A stretch of 64,000 nucleotides of DNA from Elymus sibiricus (Eukaryota > Streptophyta > Magnoliopsida > Poales > Poaceae), in NCBI GenBank assembly GCA_039707655.1, contig CM077671.1, forward strand, positions 367,128,720 through 367,192,719. The letters are read 5' to 3'. The notes under the pieces are model-generated. The model had not been told where the DNA came from, ran no database searches, and worked only from the letters and a program-made list of their open reading frames with translations. Shown here piece by piece: positions 10,801-20,466 of this stretch (position 1 is its first letter; each line of letters opens with the position of its first letter). The translations under genes and the position numbers were made by a program.

Positions 10801-13408
10801 TAACGAACCAAAGCAATCAGGAATAGTTAGTCGTGGGGGATCGTTACCTGGACAAAGTGAGTAATGCTGGTTTACTCGTTTGTTTTTGAAGAAATATCCT
10901 TTTGTGTTTTAACTTCCTTCATGTCTTTGAAGGATACGTTTGCTGCATTATTATGCATGCTGTTAGATAGCATGTTTGCACATGCTTAAGAGATACTCCC
11001 TCCGTAACATAATGTAAGACATTTTTTGACACTGCCAGTGTCAAAAAACGTCTTATATTATGTTACGGAGGGAGTATTCGCTAAATTCTTTCGACTTACT
11101 GCCACAGCTACAGTTAATATAAGACGTTTTTTGACACTGCCACAGTGCAGTGTCAAAAAACGTCTTATGTTATGTTACGGAGGGAGTATTCTCCAAATTC
11201 TTTCAACTTACTGCCACAGCTACAGTTGTCATGATGTACTTAACTTGCCTTTTTTATGTCTTATGTCTGACCATTGTAATTACTATAATATGGCTGCTAC
11301 TGCTAGTCTGTCATTCTTTGAAGGCAAACCTTGGGTTAACTAATGAAAATAATTACTATAATATGGCTGCTACTGCTAGTCTGTCATTGTTTGAACGCAA
11401 ATCTTGGGTTAACTAATGAAAATAAATAATCTTTGTTTTCTTGTTGCTTTGTCGAGTGCTATACACATTAACACCATTTTTGTTTGTTTAACCGTTTATT
11501 ATAATTCTGCACTTTATAGCTTCTACTGCTGACTGGGCACAAGAGGCTGAATCATCATACTGGCCTACACAGCCTGCAGTGGACGCTGAACAACGGCTGG
11601 ACAACAAAAACTGGTGGTCTCAACCACCCCATCCAGCCCAGTTTGCTGATTCCAGACTTCAGAGGACATCCTCATCCCCACAACAAGATGCTCAGTACAA
11701 TCCTATTGAACCTATTCTCGGACCAAGGCCATCTCCTTTGCAGAGAATGTCATCATATCCTCACCAAGAGCCGCAATATAATAATATTGAACTGATTCGT
11801 GGGAATGGCAGCAGATTTACACCAGCTTTGATGCAGCATCCAAATGGATTTATGCCACCTCAAATGCCGCCACCCCGTCAACAAAATGGAATGCTCCCAA
11901 TTCAACACTCTCCACCCCAGTTCTCACAACTACATGCCCAGATGCTTGGTGCCCAACATTCTCCACCACAAAGTCTGCAGATGGTTGGTCCTCGGCATCC
12001 TTCACCACAAATGATGGGTAGATTTGATCCAAATTTTGTTATGCCTGACTTGAGTGATCCCAGAGCAAGATCGATGTTACACCATGGAAGGCATGGCCCT
12101 CGCTATCCTCCCCAAGGTTTTGAGCCTGCCAATATGAGAATGGATAATAGGTGGCAGCGGTTCAGATCCAAGTACATGTCCACTGAAGAAATTGAGAACA
12201 TCGCAAGGATGCAAAAAGCTGCCACTCAGATCACCGATCCATATATTGATGATTATTATCATCAAGCTTGTTTGTCCAGAAAATCAGCAGGAGCACAACT
12301 GAGGCACTACTTCTGTCCAACCTTGATCAGAGATACATCTTCTCGTGCACGCAGTAAGGATGAGCCACATGCGTATCTTCAGGTTGATGCTCTTGGGAGG
12401 CTCCCATTTTCTTCCATCCGCAGGCCCCGTCCACTCCTTGATGTTGAAGAAGCCTCTGAACCAAGTGATAGCACTACTGAAAAATCTGTATCAAAATCTC
12501 TTGACCAAGAGCCGATGCTGGCTGCTAGAATCACAATTGAAGATGGCCTTTGCCTACTACTGGATGTGGATGATATCGATCGTTTGCTTCACTTCAGTCA
12601 ACAGCCAGATGGTGGTTTGCAGCTGAGAAACAGAAGACAGGCTCTTCTCGAGCAGCTGGCAGAATCACTGCAATTAGTTGATCCACTTACACCTAATAAG
12701 GATGCACCTCTGTCGCCAAATGATGATCTAGTGTTTCTCCGCATAGTATCTCTTCCGAAGGGTCGGAAACTACTTTCTCGTTATATTGATCTTGTTACGT
12801 CAGGCAGCGAGCTGGCAAGGATTGTTTGCATGGCAGTGTTCCGGCATCTAAGATTTATATTTGGCAATTTGCCCGCTGATAGCAGCGTAGCTGGGACAAC
12901 AACTAAACTTGTAAGTGCTGTATCCACCTGTGTTGTTCGGATGGACTTGAGTGGACTCAGTGCTTGTCTTGCAGCTGTTGCATGTTCGTCGCAGCAACCA
13001 CCTCTTAGACCTCTGGGATATGCTGCTGGCGATGGGGCTTCTGTCATCATAAAGTCTGTACTGGACAGAGCTACGGAGCTTCTTACTGATCAACATGTGG
13101 CCTCCGCCTACAGCATGCAGAACCGAACTCTATGGCAGGCATCATTTGATGCCTTCTTCGGGCTGCTTATGGGGTATTGCATGAGTAAATTTGATACTGT
13201 GGTTCATACAGTGCAAATGCAACCTGCTGCTGCAGCTGTGATAAGCAGGGAAACACCAGTGGAGCTGTTGCGTGCTAGCCTTCCTCACACAAACGAGTAT
13301 CAGCGCAAGCAGCTGCTCAGTTTCGCTCAACGCACTGTGCCTGTCAACAGCTCTAGTTCTCATGGGTCTGGTAATGTGCCGATGGCATCAGAATATGTCC
13401 AGAGCTGA
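7889..13408 (+). CDS. PAT1H: PAT1 homologue, mRNA decapping/decay factor (five coding exons)
   Basis: CDS is join(7889..7898, 8909..9069, 10458..10553, 10787..10856, 11520..13408), 2226 nt, 741 residues; all introns are GT-AG. The first coding exon contributes only 10 nt. Residues 8-17 read FDASQYAFFG, the conserved N-terminal motif of plant PAT1 proteins, followed by an acidic run (LDDDDAGDAG). A Pro/Gln/His/Met-rich linker follows in exon 5. A helical segment with RSKYMSTEEIENIARMQ lies near residue 328, and the C-terminal alpha-helical PAT1 domain includes KGRKLLSRYIDLV near 525 and SLPHTNEYQRKQLLSFAQRT near 700. PAT1 proteins bridge the LSM1-7 ring, DCP2 and DHH1-type helicases in P-bodies and promote decapping of deadenylated mRNA. 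The GTG-initiated frame at 11579 is only part of exon 5. Introns 2 and 4 host a LINE tail and MITEs, but splice sites and frame are intact. Confidence 0.93.
8236..8478. repeat. Short direct repeat in PAT1H intron 1
   Basis: A ~35-bp stretch built around cttctgttcccacgctt and gggtagc-gaaaatctg occurs at about 8240 and again at about 8448, a spacing near 208 bp. Either a small tandem duplication or a footprint around an inserted segment would explain it. No terminal repeats were found that decide between these. Confidence 0.4.
9424..9913 (+). mobile_element. 5'-truncated RTE-type LINE tail in PAT1H intron 2
   Basis: The frame 9429-9824 encodes the C-terminal end of a plant non-LTR reverse transcriptase ORF: MLYGAECWPTKRRHVQQL near its start, then MRMLRWMCGHTRKDRIRNDD and LRWFGHIQR. 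It is followed by a 3' UTR (ccccaacttgtttgggacta) and a (TTG)n tail at 9887-9913, typical of plant RTE-clade elements. The insertion lies in the sense direction of the host gene. A possible short target duplication (atacac) is seen near 9420 and 9915; this part is tentative. Confidence 0.85.
10996..11074. mobile_element. Stowaway MITE in PAT1H intron 4
   Basis: A 79-bp near-perfect palindrome: the left end ctccctccgtaacataatgt is inverted at the right end (acataatgtt-type arm, ggaggga terminus). TA target duplications flank it at 10994-10995 and 11075-11076. The small size and TIR match Triticeae Stowaway/Mariner MITEs. Confidence 0.88.
11040..11424. repeat. Two small tandem duplications in PAT1H intron 4
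   Basis: First, 11040-11117 recurs at 11153-11228 (period 113 bp) and includes a MITE right half plus the flank ending tgccacagctacagtt. Second, a ~75-bp unit with ctataatatggctgctactg is repeated head to tail at about 11276-11350 and 11351-11424, with few differences. Both are intronic and close to the exon 5 acceptor at 11518-11519. Confidence 0.85.
11117..11186. mobile_element. Second, left-truncated Stowaway copy
   Basis: Same family as the copy at 10996-11074, with the right terminus ending acggagggag and the inner stem, but lacking the outer left terminal repeat. Its right half and the following ~40 bp match the first MITE plus its flank, so it arose at least partly by local duplication. 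Confidence 0.75.
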
Positions 13409-13499
13409 AATAGGAGAACAGAGCTGCTTTTCATAATCTATATATTTGATATGGTATAGTTCTTTGATAATGTTTTATCATAGCTGCCTTTCGTTAATG

Positions 13500-14780
13500 T
13501 TTATTCTAACCTTATTTTTATAACTCTGAATCTTGGTAACCCTATGTTCTATCTAATGTGACCCTTTCTTTTACTTGCACTCTGAAAGTACCACTGGTGT
13601 TTTCATCAGATTTCTATCACTTTCATTTTTTGCTGAGTTGATGAGACCAGGTTGTTCATACTTGTTTAAAATTATACATGTGCAGCTTTTCTCAACAATA
13701 CCAAAAAAGAAACAGTTCTCTGTCTCCCATGTTTTTTCACCAAGTAGTGTGTGTGCCAGGCGGCCAATTATTCACCTATTTATTATCTCCATAGGTCTGC
13801 AACTTATATCAGCATACACGTTGATCAAGAACATAATCTTCAGTACCTGAATTTTTGGATATTTACTTGCAGTTGTAACATCCAAATTCTCTGTTAGGAT
13901 GGTATTCAGTTGTAGGATGGTCCAAATGAATTGCTTGGTCTTTCTTCTACCATTGTTTTGCTTTCTCTTGGATCCTTGCCATCTATATTGATCTTTTAGT
14001 TATTTGAAAGTCACTGTTGTGTTGTAACTTGTATCTTCAGTTTATCCTTCCAGTTTTATTTTTGTTAGCTGATCACTTGTAGATGTAAACTTTTAGGTTC
14101 TTGCGAGTGGTGGGAAGAACATAGATAGTGTGGTGACGACAAAGAATGATGGTCTTGGTCAAATATACAAAGGATGATCTTCAGCCACTTTAGGAAGCTG
14201 AAATTGATGAAATATGTTGCTGAGACCGAGGTAGAGAAGGCGGCTACAATGGATGGTGCCCGAGGGGAACATGATCACTGAATGTGCTAAGCCTTTGTTC
14301 TGTCAGCGAAATTTTAGGGTGCTTTCTGTTGCATTCCATTACACGCTCTAAACTTGTTTTAGCGCTTTAGTTTTGTTGTTCGTATATGAATTTTGTTGTT
14401 TTCTCGATGGCCTGTAAGCTGTTCTTCTGTTCTTCCGGCGCATGAATTGGCACAAATTATTACTGCAAGCCTTGTGTATCAGGCTGACAAATCATCATTT
14501 CTGCAGTTTGGGTTAATTAGTTCTCCAATGCTTGGTCAGGCTGGCATAGCTGATAATGCTGTTGCCTTTTTTGGTATGTCACCTTACTTTGGCTAATGGT
14601 AATTTCATCTAGAATTTATGCCGGTGCTTTCAACCTGTTGTCATTTCCGCACTCAAGAATCATCACATAGGCTGCCAGCAATATCGCATATCTCCTGTTT
14701 GTTTTCTAATCTGGTTAGCAAGATGCATGCGAAAACCCAAATGAGAACACCAGCAAGAACCACATGCGCAAATCCATTTT
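13500..14780 (+). pseudogene. Decayed duplicate of the PAD1 3' end (intron 2 part, exon 3, 3' flank)
   Basis: The stretch 13500-14095 aligns by eye with PAD1 intron 2 from about 4455 to 5073 (shared landmarks: gaatcttgg, a gaaa-taccact block, catc-aaattct, and a block ending aattgcttg-tctt). It is followed at about 14096-14280 by a copy of exon 3 with GAGTGGTGGGAAGAACAT and AAGCTGAAATTGATGAA. That copy carries substitutions, a premature TGA and an internal duplication around tacaaaggatgatcttcag. Downstream, 14281-14780 matches the PAD1 3' flank. Exons 1 and 2 are absent, so no proteasome subunit can be made. The copy begins only ~100 bp after the PAT1H stop codon, so it probably supplies part of that gene's 3' UTR or terminator region. 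Confidence 0.82.
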
Positions 14781-14854
14781 TAACTAGTTAATCAGATTTC
14801 GGAAGCAGCCAACCTACTACTGCTAATGCGCTTGGTCAGGCGTATCTGGCATCA

Positions 14855-14950
14855 TCATCATCACAAACAGTAACAACAACAAAACCATTAATCCCAAACA
14901 AATTGGGGTAGGCTATAGCTAAAACCCATAAGAATCTTGCAACCAATTCA
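14855..14950 (-). mobile_element. RTE-type LINE 3' end fragment
   Basis: Read on the minus strand, this is the same 3' UTR and TTG-rich tail as the LINE in PAT1H intron 2 (ccccaatttgtttgggatta followed by ggttttgttgttgttact). No coding part remains. Confidence 0.8.
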
Positions 14951-14983
14951 TTGGCATCATCATCATCTGCCTTAAAATTTTAT

Positions 14984-15095
14984 TTGCCGTCAAAAGGCGG
15001 TGAAACACACAACCTGACATGCTAAATTGCTAAAAATAATTATTTGCCGTCAAAAGGCGGTGAAAAGAACACAACCTGACGTGCTAAATTGCTAA
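14984..15095. repeat. Two-copy 57-bp tandem repeat
   Basis: The block ttgccgtcaaaaggcggtga followed by acacaacctgac-tgctaaattgcta occurs twice head to tail. It is otherwise unannotated. Confidence 0.8.
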
Positions 15096-15509
15096 TAAAC
15101 ATGTGATAGCGAACTATTCTGAAAACTTGTGGACGAAACTCGTCCTACCAAGACAATGTTGATTTTGTTTGGTTTGGTCGTTGTTTGGATGGATGCCAAC
15201 TTCTTATAGCATACCAATGTATTTTTGTCTGCTGTAGTTCATGTTTTTTGACCAATATTAGTCAACTCCTAAAGCCCGAGACCCAAAATTTGTAGCCAAA
15301 TATTTGTTGTTTCGGGAAATGATCACATATGCTTCAAGGTTACACTTTGATTATCACTTTTTTTAGGTACGAATGAGGAGAGCGATGGTGTTATCGCTTG
15401 GCATAAGCAGTTAGCTATTTCAAAAACAATCAACAAGAAAGAAGAGAGAAGAGTGACCCCCGGCCTCTGGTTTTATGCAGGGAGGAACTCCACCCCACAT
15501 GGCGAAGTT

Positions 15510-15784
15510 TTTTTTTTTTTTGCGGGGGTAAAGGGAGTTTTATTGCAATATCATAGGGTTACAGTCGAGAGGCCATAAGTCCTCGATACAAGGTGGAACC
15601 GAGCCCAACCAAACAGCGGTGGCTCGCTCCGATCGGCTATAGAAAGCCAATCGATCGGCAACTCTATTTTGAGAACGACTAATTTTCCGAGGATAAAACT
15701 CCCTAATACCAGCTAAGTGTTTGATCTCCATGACTAACTGGCCATAAGCAGACCGAAGTAGCGCGTTAGTCGACAGGCAAGACA
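15510..15784 (-). mobile_element. Retroposed LINE-type RNase H tail with poly(A) and target duplication
   Basis: On the minus strand this ends in a poly(A) tract (poly(T) at about 15508-15521). Before it lies a frame at 15785-15540 that encodes a plant RNase-H-like C-terminus (SRSQNRVADRLAFYSRSER, then VPPCIEDLWPLDCNP). The target atggcgaagtt occurs directly on both sides (15499-15509 and 15785-15795). This is the hallmark of target-primed reverse transcription with heavy 5' truncation. Confidence 0.85.
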
Positions 15785-15795
15785 ATGGCGAAGTT

Positions 15796-16489
15796 GGCTA
15801 TATCAACTGACTCCTTGTTCTACAGAACTTCTATGAAACCTTGTGCAACCATGTTCTCTATTCACCAGCTGCTAGGTTGGTCGGCCGTCTTTTATAGGTG
15901 GAAGGGTCACCACCAACCAGGGACATACATGCACTTATTTGAGTCGATTGAACATTACACATTTACACGATCATATATATCGACATTACTGGCGGCACAT
16001 GCAATGCAACATCATCAGGCTGACCTACCTATTCGCTCATCACCATCATCATGCGCAAAAATGCAAATCCTTTAGTGTTACAATTGCACGAGAGCTGAGT
16101 TGACGACCATGCATGGGATGCATGGGTTAGGAGGCAACGAGGAAGTAGGTGTTACACATCCCCCTACATCATTTGTTTACATGATTCGAATCGACCGGAA
16201 GATAAGGACCCCAAGCTCTCCGACAAGGATGTTGTGCTCGCGGACCAGGCTTGGAGGGGCGTGCCCCGCGCCTTGAACGGATTAGGAGAGCTGCGGTGGT
16301 AGCGCGTACTAGCTGCGTGATCCGTGCTCATTGAGTGGTAGCAAGTGCAATTGGGCTCAGCAAACGAATTCGACTGGTAGTGGTATTGCCTGACCAAGCA
16401 TCCCTTCCTGTCAATACCTCGAGCTGCTGCTGCTCGAGGTCCAAACATTTGTAGTCCAAGATCTTAGTGAGTCGTTACCACACTCGAGC
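15796..16489. other. Unassigned region
   Basis: No protein family is recognised. The part around 15890-16060 (a tttatagg box, then acacgatcatatatatcgac and a cat-rich run) resembles 53.91-54.10 kb, where tttatagggtgatgatgact and a catatatagcgac block occur in the same order. Both may be relics of one dispersed repeat. A short palindrome, cctcgagctgctgctgctcg, lies near 16420. Confidence 0.4.
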
Positions 16490-16900
16490 TGGTCTTTTGT
16501 TGTTCTTCTAGCGCTTGATTTGGCACAAATTACTAGTATAAGCTAGGCATTTGAACTAGCTGACAAATCATTATTTTTAAAGCCAAGCATTTGATTTTAT
16601 TATCTAGCGCTTGATTTGGCACAAACTACTAGTATAAGCTAGGCATTTGAACTAGCTGACAAATCGTTATTTTAAAGCCAAGCATTTGATTTTTTTTATC
16701 TAACGCTTGATTTGATTGTTGGTTAGTAGCTGATTATGTTGATATATAGTGATCTCACCTGATAGTGCTGGTGCTCGACTGGTCTTTATTATTTGAACTC
16801 AAGAATCAACACATGAGCTGTAAATAATATCACATCTCCCCTGTCGTGGGTCGTATTTTTTATCTAGCTAAAATGATGCGTGTGAAAACCAACACAAATG
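16490..16900. repeat. Second relic of PAD1 downstream flank with 97-bp tandem repeat
   Basis: A unit starting tctagcgcttgatttggcac begins at 16506 and 16603, with a third partial start at 16699. The same sequence in diverged form is found at 14425-14500 (gcgcatgaattggcacaaat), and the following part (gaactcaagaatcaacacat; gcgtgtgaaaacc) matches 14655-14745. This is therefore a further copy of the PAD1 3' flanking segment without any exon. Confidence 0.7.
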
Positions 16901-17494
16901 GAAAGCTATGGACTAGAAGCTCTAGTTGTTGACCACACCAAAGTTATTCTAAGAAATGAGTTGAAAAATTAGGAAAACACACGCTTGCGAGGTCGTACTA
17001 TGAAACATAGAGACCAAGATTGCAAGACCAGAACGAGTTTTCAGTGAGTCACGTTAAAAGTGGTGATATCCATCAAGTCGGATTAACCATTAACTCAGGT
17101 ATAAATCAAGACAAGGAGCGAACCGTGTCAATCACCAAAACTAGAAGAGGTTAAACTGACCTTCGGAATGCCACCTTACTGGATAAGGACTGATGCTATA
17201 AGTTTGCATGTTAGTCATCCTTGTTGCATGCATGTTACTTGTTTTTTTTTTGCAGGCAACTTAATTTATCATCAGGTAGTATTTCCTCTGTCCAAAATAT
17301 TAGGTATATAATTTTTCTCAAATGTCCAACATCTCTATATTTGACCAAGTTTATAGGAAAGAATATTAACAATGAAGATGCCAAATGAATAAAATATGAA
17401 ACTATATCTTGCATGTCGTAATCGGCGTCTTTGTTGATGCTTCATTAGCACCTTTGTATTTTGCAGCTTTCTTTTCTTTCTGATTTGTTGTAAT
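16901..17494. other. AT-rich unassigned DNA with a possible MITE end
   Basis: No gene is seen. At about 17281-17420 the sequence (ttcctctgtccaaaatatta, later tatatttgaccaagtttata) resembles degraded Mariner/Stowaway-like MITE sequence of grasses, but no paired end is clear. Confidence 0.4.
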
Positions 17495-19590
17495 ATCAAC
17501 TATTAAGGGCTCCATTAATTTGAAGTCAAGCGGCTATCTTCTATCTAAAAAAGCTTTAAGCACGACGGACGAAAAACCACACAATTACGCTAACACATAT
17601 TTGACTAGACGTTTTGTTTTCTTGCATGTCGAAGCCTTGACTTGCAACCACCCAAAAAAGACAGCTAACCTAGATGATAACGCTGTAGATGAAGTTTCTA
17701 GTGATACAATTACAAGCCTTAAGCCCTTAAGAAAATCTTGCTAACGAAATTTTGTGACATACATGCAATTTTGATGTTTTAATGTCAAGGTTAATGACTT
17801 CATTCATGTAAAGCCGGGTTGATGCATTCTTTCTACAAAAAGACTTTCAGCCAAACGGATGGAAAACCACATAATTCTGCTAAGATAGATTTGACTCAAC
17901 ATTTTTGTTTCTTTAATTTCCAAGCCTTGACTTGTAACCACCTAGAAAAGACACCCAACCTAGAGGATACCATTGTTGACGAAGTTTTGGTGATACATGT
18001 CCTTAGCCACCCTTAGGAAAACCCTGCCAACGAAACTTTGTGACATGCATGCAATTTCGATGTTGTAAGATCAACCGTTAAGGGCTTCATTAATTTAAAG
18101 GCCGGATATATGCCTTCTTTCTGAATTTTTTTAGCTAGATTGGTGGGAACCACAGAATCATGCTAACACATAGTTGATTGGACCTTTTGTTTTTCGATTT
18201 CGAAACATTGACCTGCAACCACCCATAAAAGATAGCCAACCTAGAGGATAAGGTTGTTGATGAAGTTCTTAGTGATACAAGCCCTTTGGCCTTTAAGAAA
18301 ATCCGGCTAATGAAATTATGTGACATACATGTAGTTTTGATATTGTAATGCCAACTATTAAGGGATTTTTTAATATAAAAATGGGCAGGTGCCTTCTTTC
18401 TAAAAAAACCTTTGAGCCACATGAATGAAAAATCACACATTTTTTTCTCGAAAAGGAGGATTACCCCTGACCTCTGCATCGAGCGATGCACACAACCATC
18501 TTTATTGCATTATTCGACAAGGCCTTATAAAATGAATACATACATCAAACCAAAGCCACATTTATGGCAAAAACCGTCGCTCTACTTACAAGATTGATGA
18601 TGTGTCCTGACCTCATGCATAGTTTTTTTGTTTATTTGACTTCGAGGCCTTGACTATCAACCACCTAGAAAAGACAGGATAATGTTGGTGATGAAGTTTT
18701 TCGCATACAAGCCCTTTAACCCTTAGGAAAATCCTGGTGATGGAATCTTGGGGCATATGTGTAATTTTGATGTTGTAATGTCAACTGTTAACGGCTCTCT
18801 AAAGCCTGATGGATGCCTTCCTTTTTATATTTTTTCCCAGCTAGATGGGTGGGAACCACACAATCATGCTAACACATAGTTGACTGGACCTTTTGTTTTT
18901 TGATTTCCAAGCATTGACCTGCAACTATCCATAAAACATAGCCAACCTAGAGGATAAGGTTGTTTATGAAGTTCTTAGTGATACAATCCCTTTGGCTTTA
19001 GGAAATCCGGCTAACGAAATTATGTGACACACATGTAGTTTTGATATTGTAATGACAACTGTTAAGGGATTTGTTAATTTAAAGCTGGGTAGATGCCTTC
19101 TTTATAAAAAACAAACTTTCAGTCAGATGGATGAAAAACCACACAATTATGCTATCATAGAGTTTTTTGTTTCTTTGACTTCGAGGCCTTGACTTGCAAC
19201 CACCCAGAAAAGACAGGATAACATTGGTGAGGATGTTTTTGGCAATACAAGCCCTTTAGCCCTTAGGAAAATCCCGGTGATGGAATTTTGTGGCATACAT
19301 GTAATTTTGATTTGTAATGTCATATGTTAAGAGCTCATGTAATCTAAAGCCCAATGGATGCCTTCTTTTATATATTTTCCCAGCTAGATGGATGAAAAAC
19401 ACAGAATTACGCTAACACAGAGTTAACTAAATACTTTGTTTCATTGAAGTTTGAAGCCTTGACCTTTCTCGCAAAAAAAGAAGCCTTGATCTGCAACCAC
19501 CTAGAAAAACACAGCTAACCTAGTGGATAACCTTATTGACAATGTTTTTAGCGATACAATCCCTTTAGCCATTAGAAACATAGCTTGCAT
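17495..19590. repeat. Seven-unit diverged tandem array, ~280-bp period
   Basis: The marker ttgac-tgcaaccac recurs at about 17636, 17927, 18207, 18648, 18910, 19188 and 19485. Each unit contains in order gatgccttctttcta, a gatgg-tgaaaaaccacacaa block, the marker, agccaacctagaggataa, gatacaagccctttagccct and a tgtaatttgatgttgtaatgtcaac block. The 441-bp gap between units 3 and 4 reflects an insertion. Units differ at many sites, so the array is old. The small frames inside are repeat shadows. No known family was recognised. Confidence 0.85.
18437..18612 (-). mobile_element. Short retroposon-like insertion in the tandem array
   Basis: About 176 bp interrupt one array unit between acacat and catagtttt. 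The left edge is T-rich (ttttttctcgaaaaggagga), like a reversed poly(A)-type tail, and the following ctgacctctgcatcgagcga is a dispersed Triticeae motif. Family assignment is uncertain. Confidence 0.5.
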
Positions 19591-19681
19591 GCATTTATGT
19601 ACTGTAGAAAATTACTACGATGGTACCTCTTGCGTCAATTCGTTAGTCTGCGCACAACTAGCTTCTCCGTCGGTTCACTTA

Positions 19682-20117
19682 GGGCACGTTTGGTTGTCCG
19701 TACTGTGGTTGGTAGACTGCATATAGAAGGAATCTTTCATTTCGCACGGTGTTCGGTTACTTGGCTCGCACCACTTTTATGCACCGCACGGTGTTTAAAC
19801 CACTTCAGGGCCACGCTGAGGAGGAACAATCGAATTGGCCGTTTCCATTCATGCAGGCTCGCGCGGACCACAGGGTGGGAAAGATTCTCTCCTTTTTCGT
19901 GCCAGGCTGCATGCTCCTCTCACAACGTATGCGGGAAGCCGCTGCTACCAAACACGCGAGGCTGCATGCTGCGAAACCCCACCAACCACCATGCAGGTAA
20001 CCAATCAACATGTATACATCGTTTCTTGCACAATTTTTCTTCAACCAGGCTCTACTCAGCCTGGCTCATTTTCCTCACACAGCCTGGCCCGATGGCTGCA
20101 GGCAACCAAACACGCCT
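19682..20117. mobile_element. PIF/Harbinger (Tourist-like) MITE
   Basis: The left terminus GGGCACGTTTGGTTG is matched by the inverted right terminus (AGGCGTGTTTGGTTGCCTGC on the other strand). TTA target duplications lie at 19679-19681 and 20118-20120. The length of 436 bp and absence of coding capacity fit a non-autonomous Harbinger element. It lies just upstream of the gulonolactone-oxidase pseudogene fragment. Confidence 0.85.
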
Positions 20118-20466
20118 TTATATTGAACTCATACTCGTGCGGAAACGTGCAAGGTTTATATAAGGGAAAGATGCTCGATTGAGTACGGCAACATGACATG
20201 GCTGCAGCACCAGGGCAAGGTGATCTACCGCCAGGACGACCGCATCGACGTCTCGACCCCAGGCAATGGCCTCTATGACTTGCCCCTTTTTTGCACCAGC
20301 CCCACCCGCAAACTCATCGATGCAAGAGTCGCCGAAGAGCGGCTGCAGGACAATGGCACTAACACCGCCCGGTGCGAGGCGACACAGCAGTAGGCGGCCG
20401 CGTCGGAGCGGCCAAATATATTCACGAACAATGGCGTCTCCTTCACGGGATACCCGGTGGTGGGGT

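Noticed and set aside
11579..13408. A separate 609-aa protein starting at 11579
   Set aside because: The first codon is GTG inside exon 5 of the PAT1 homologue; upstream exons join in frame.
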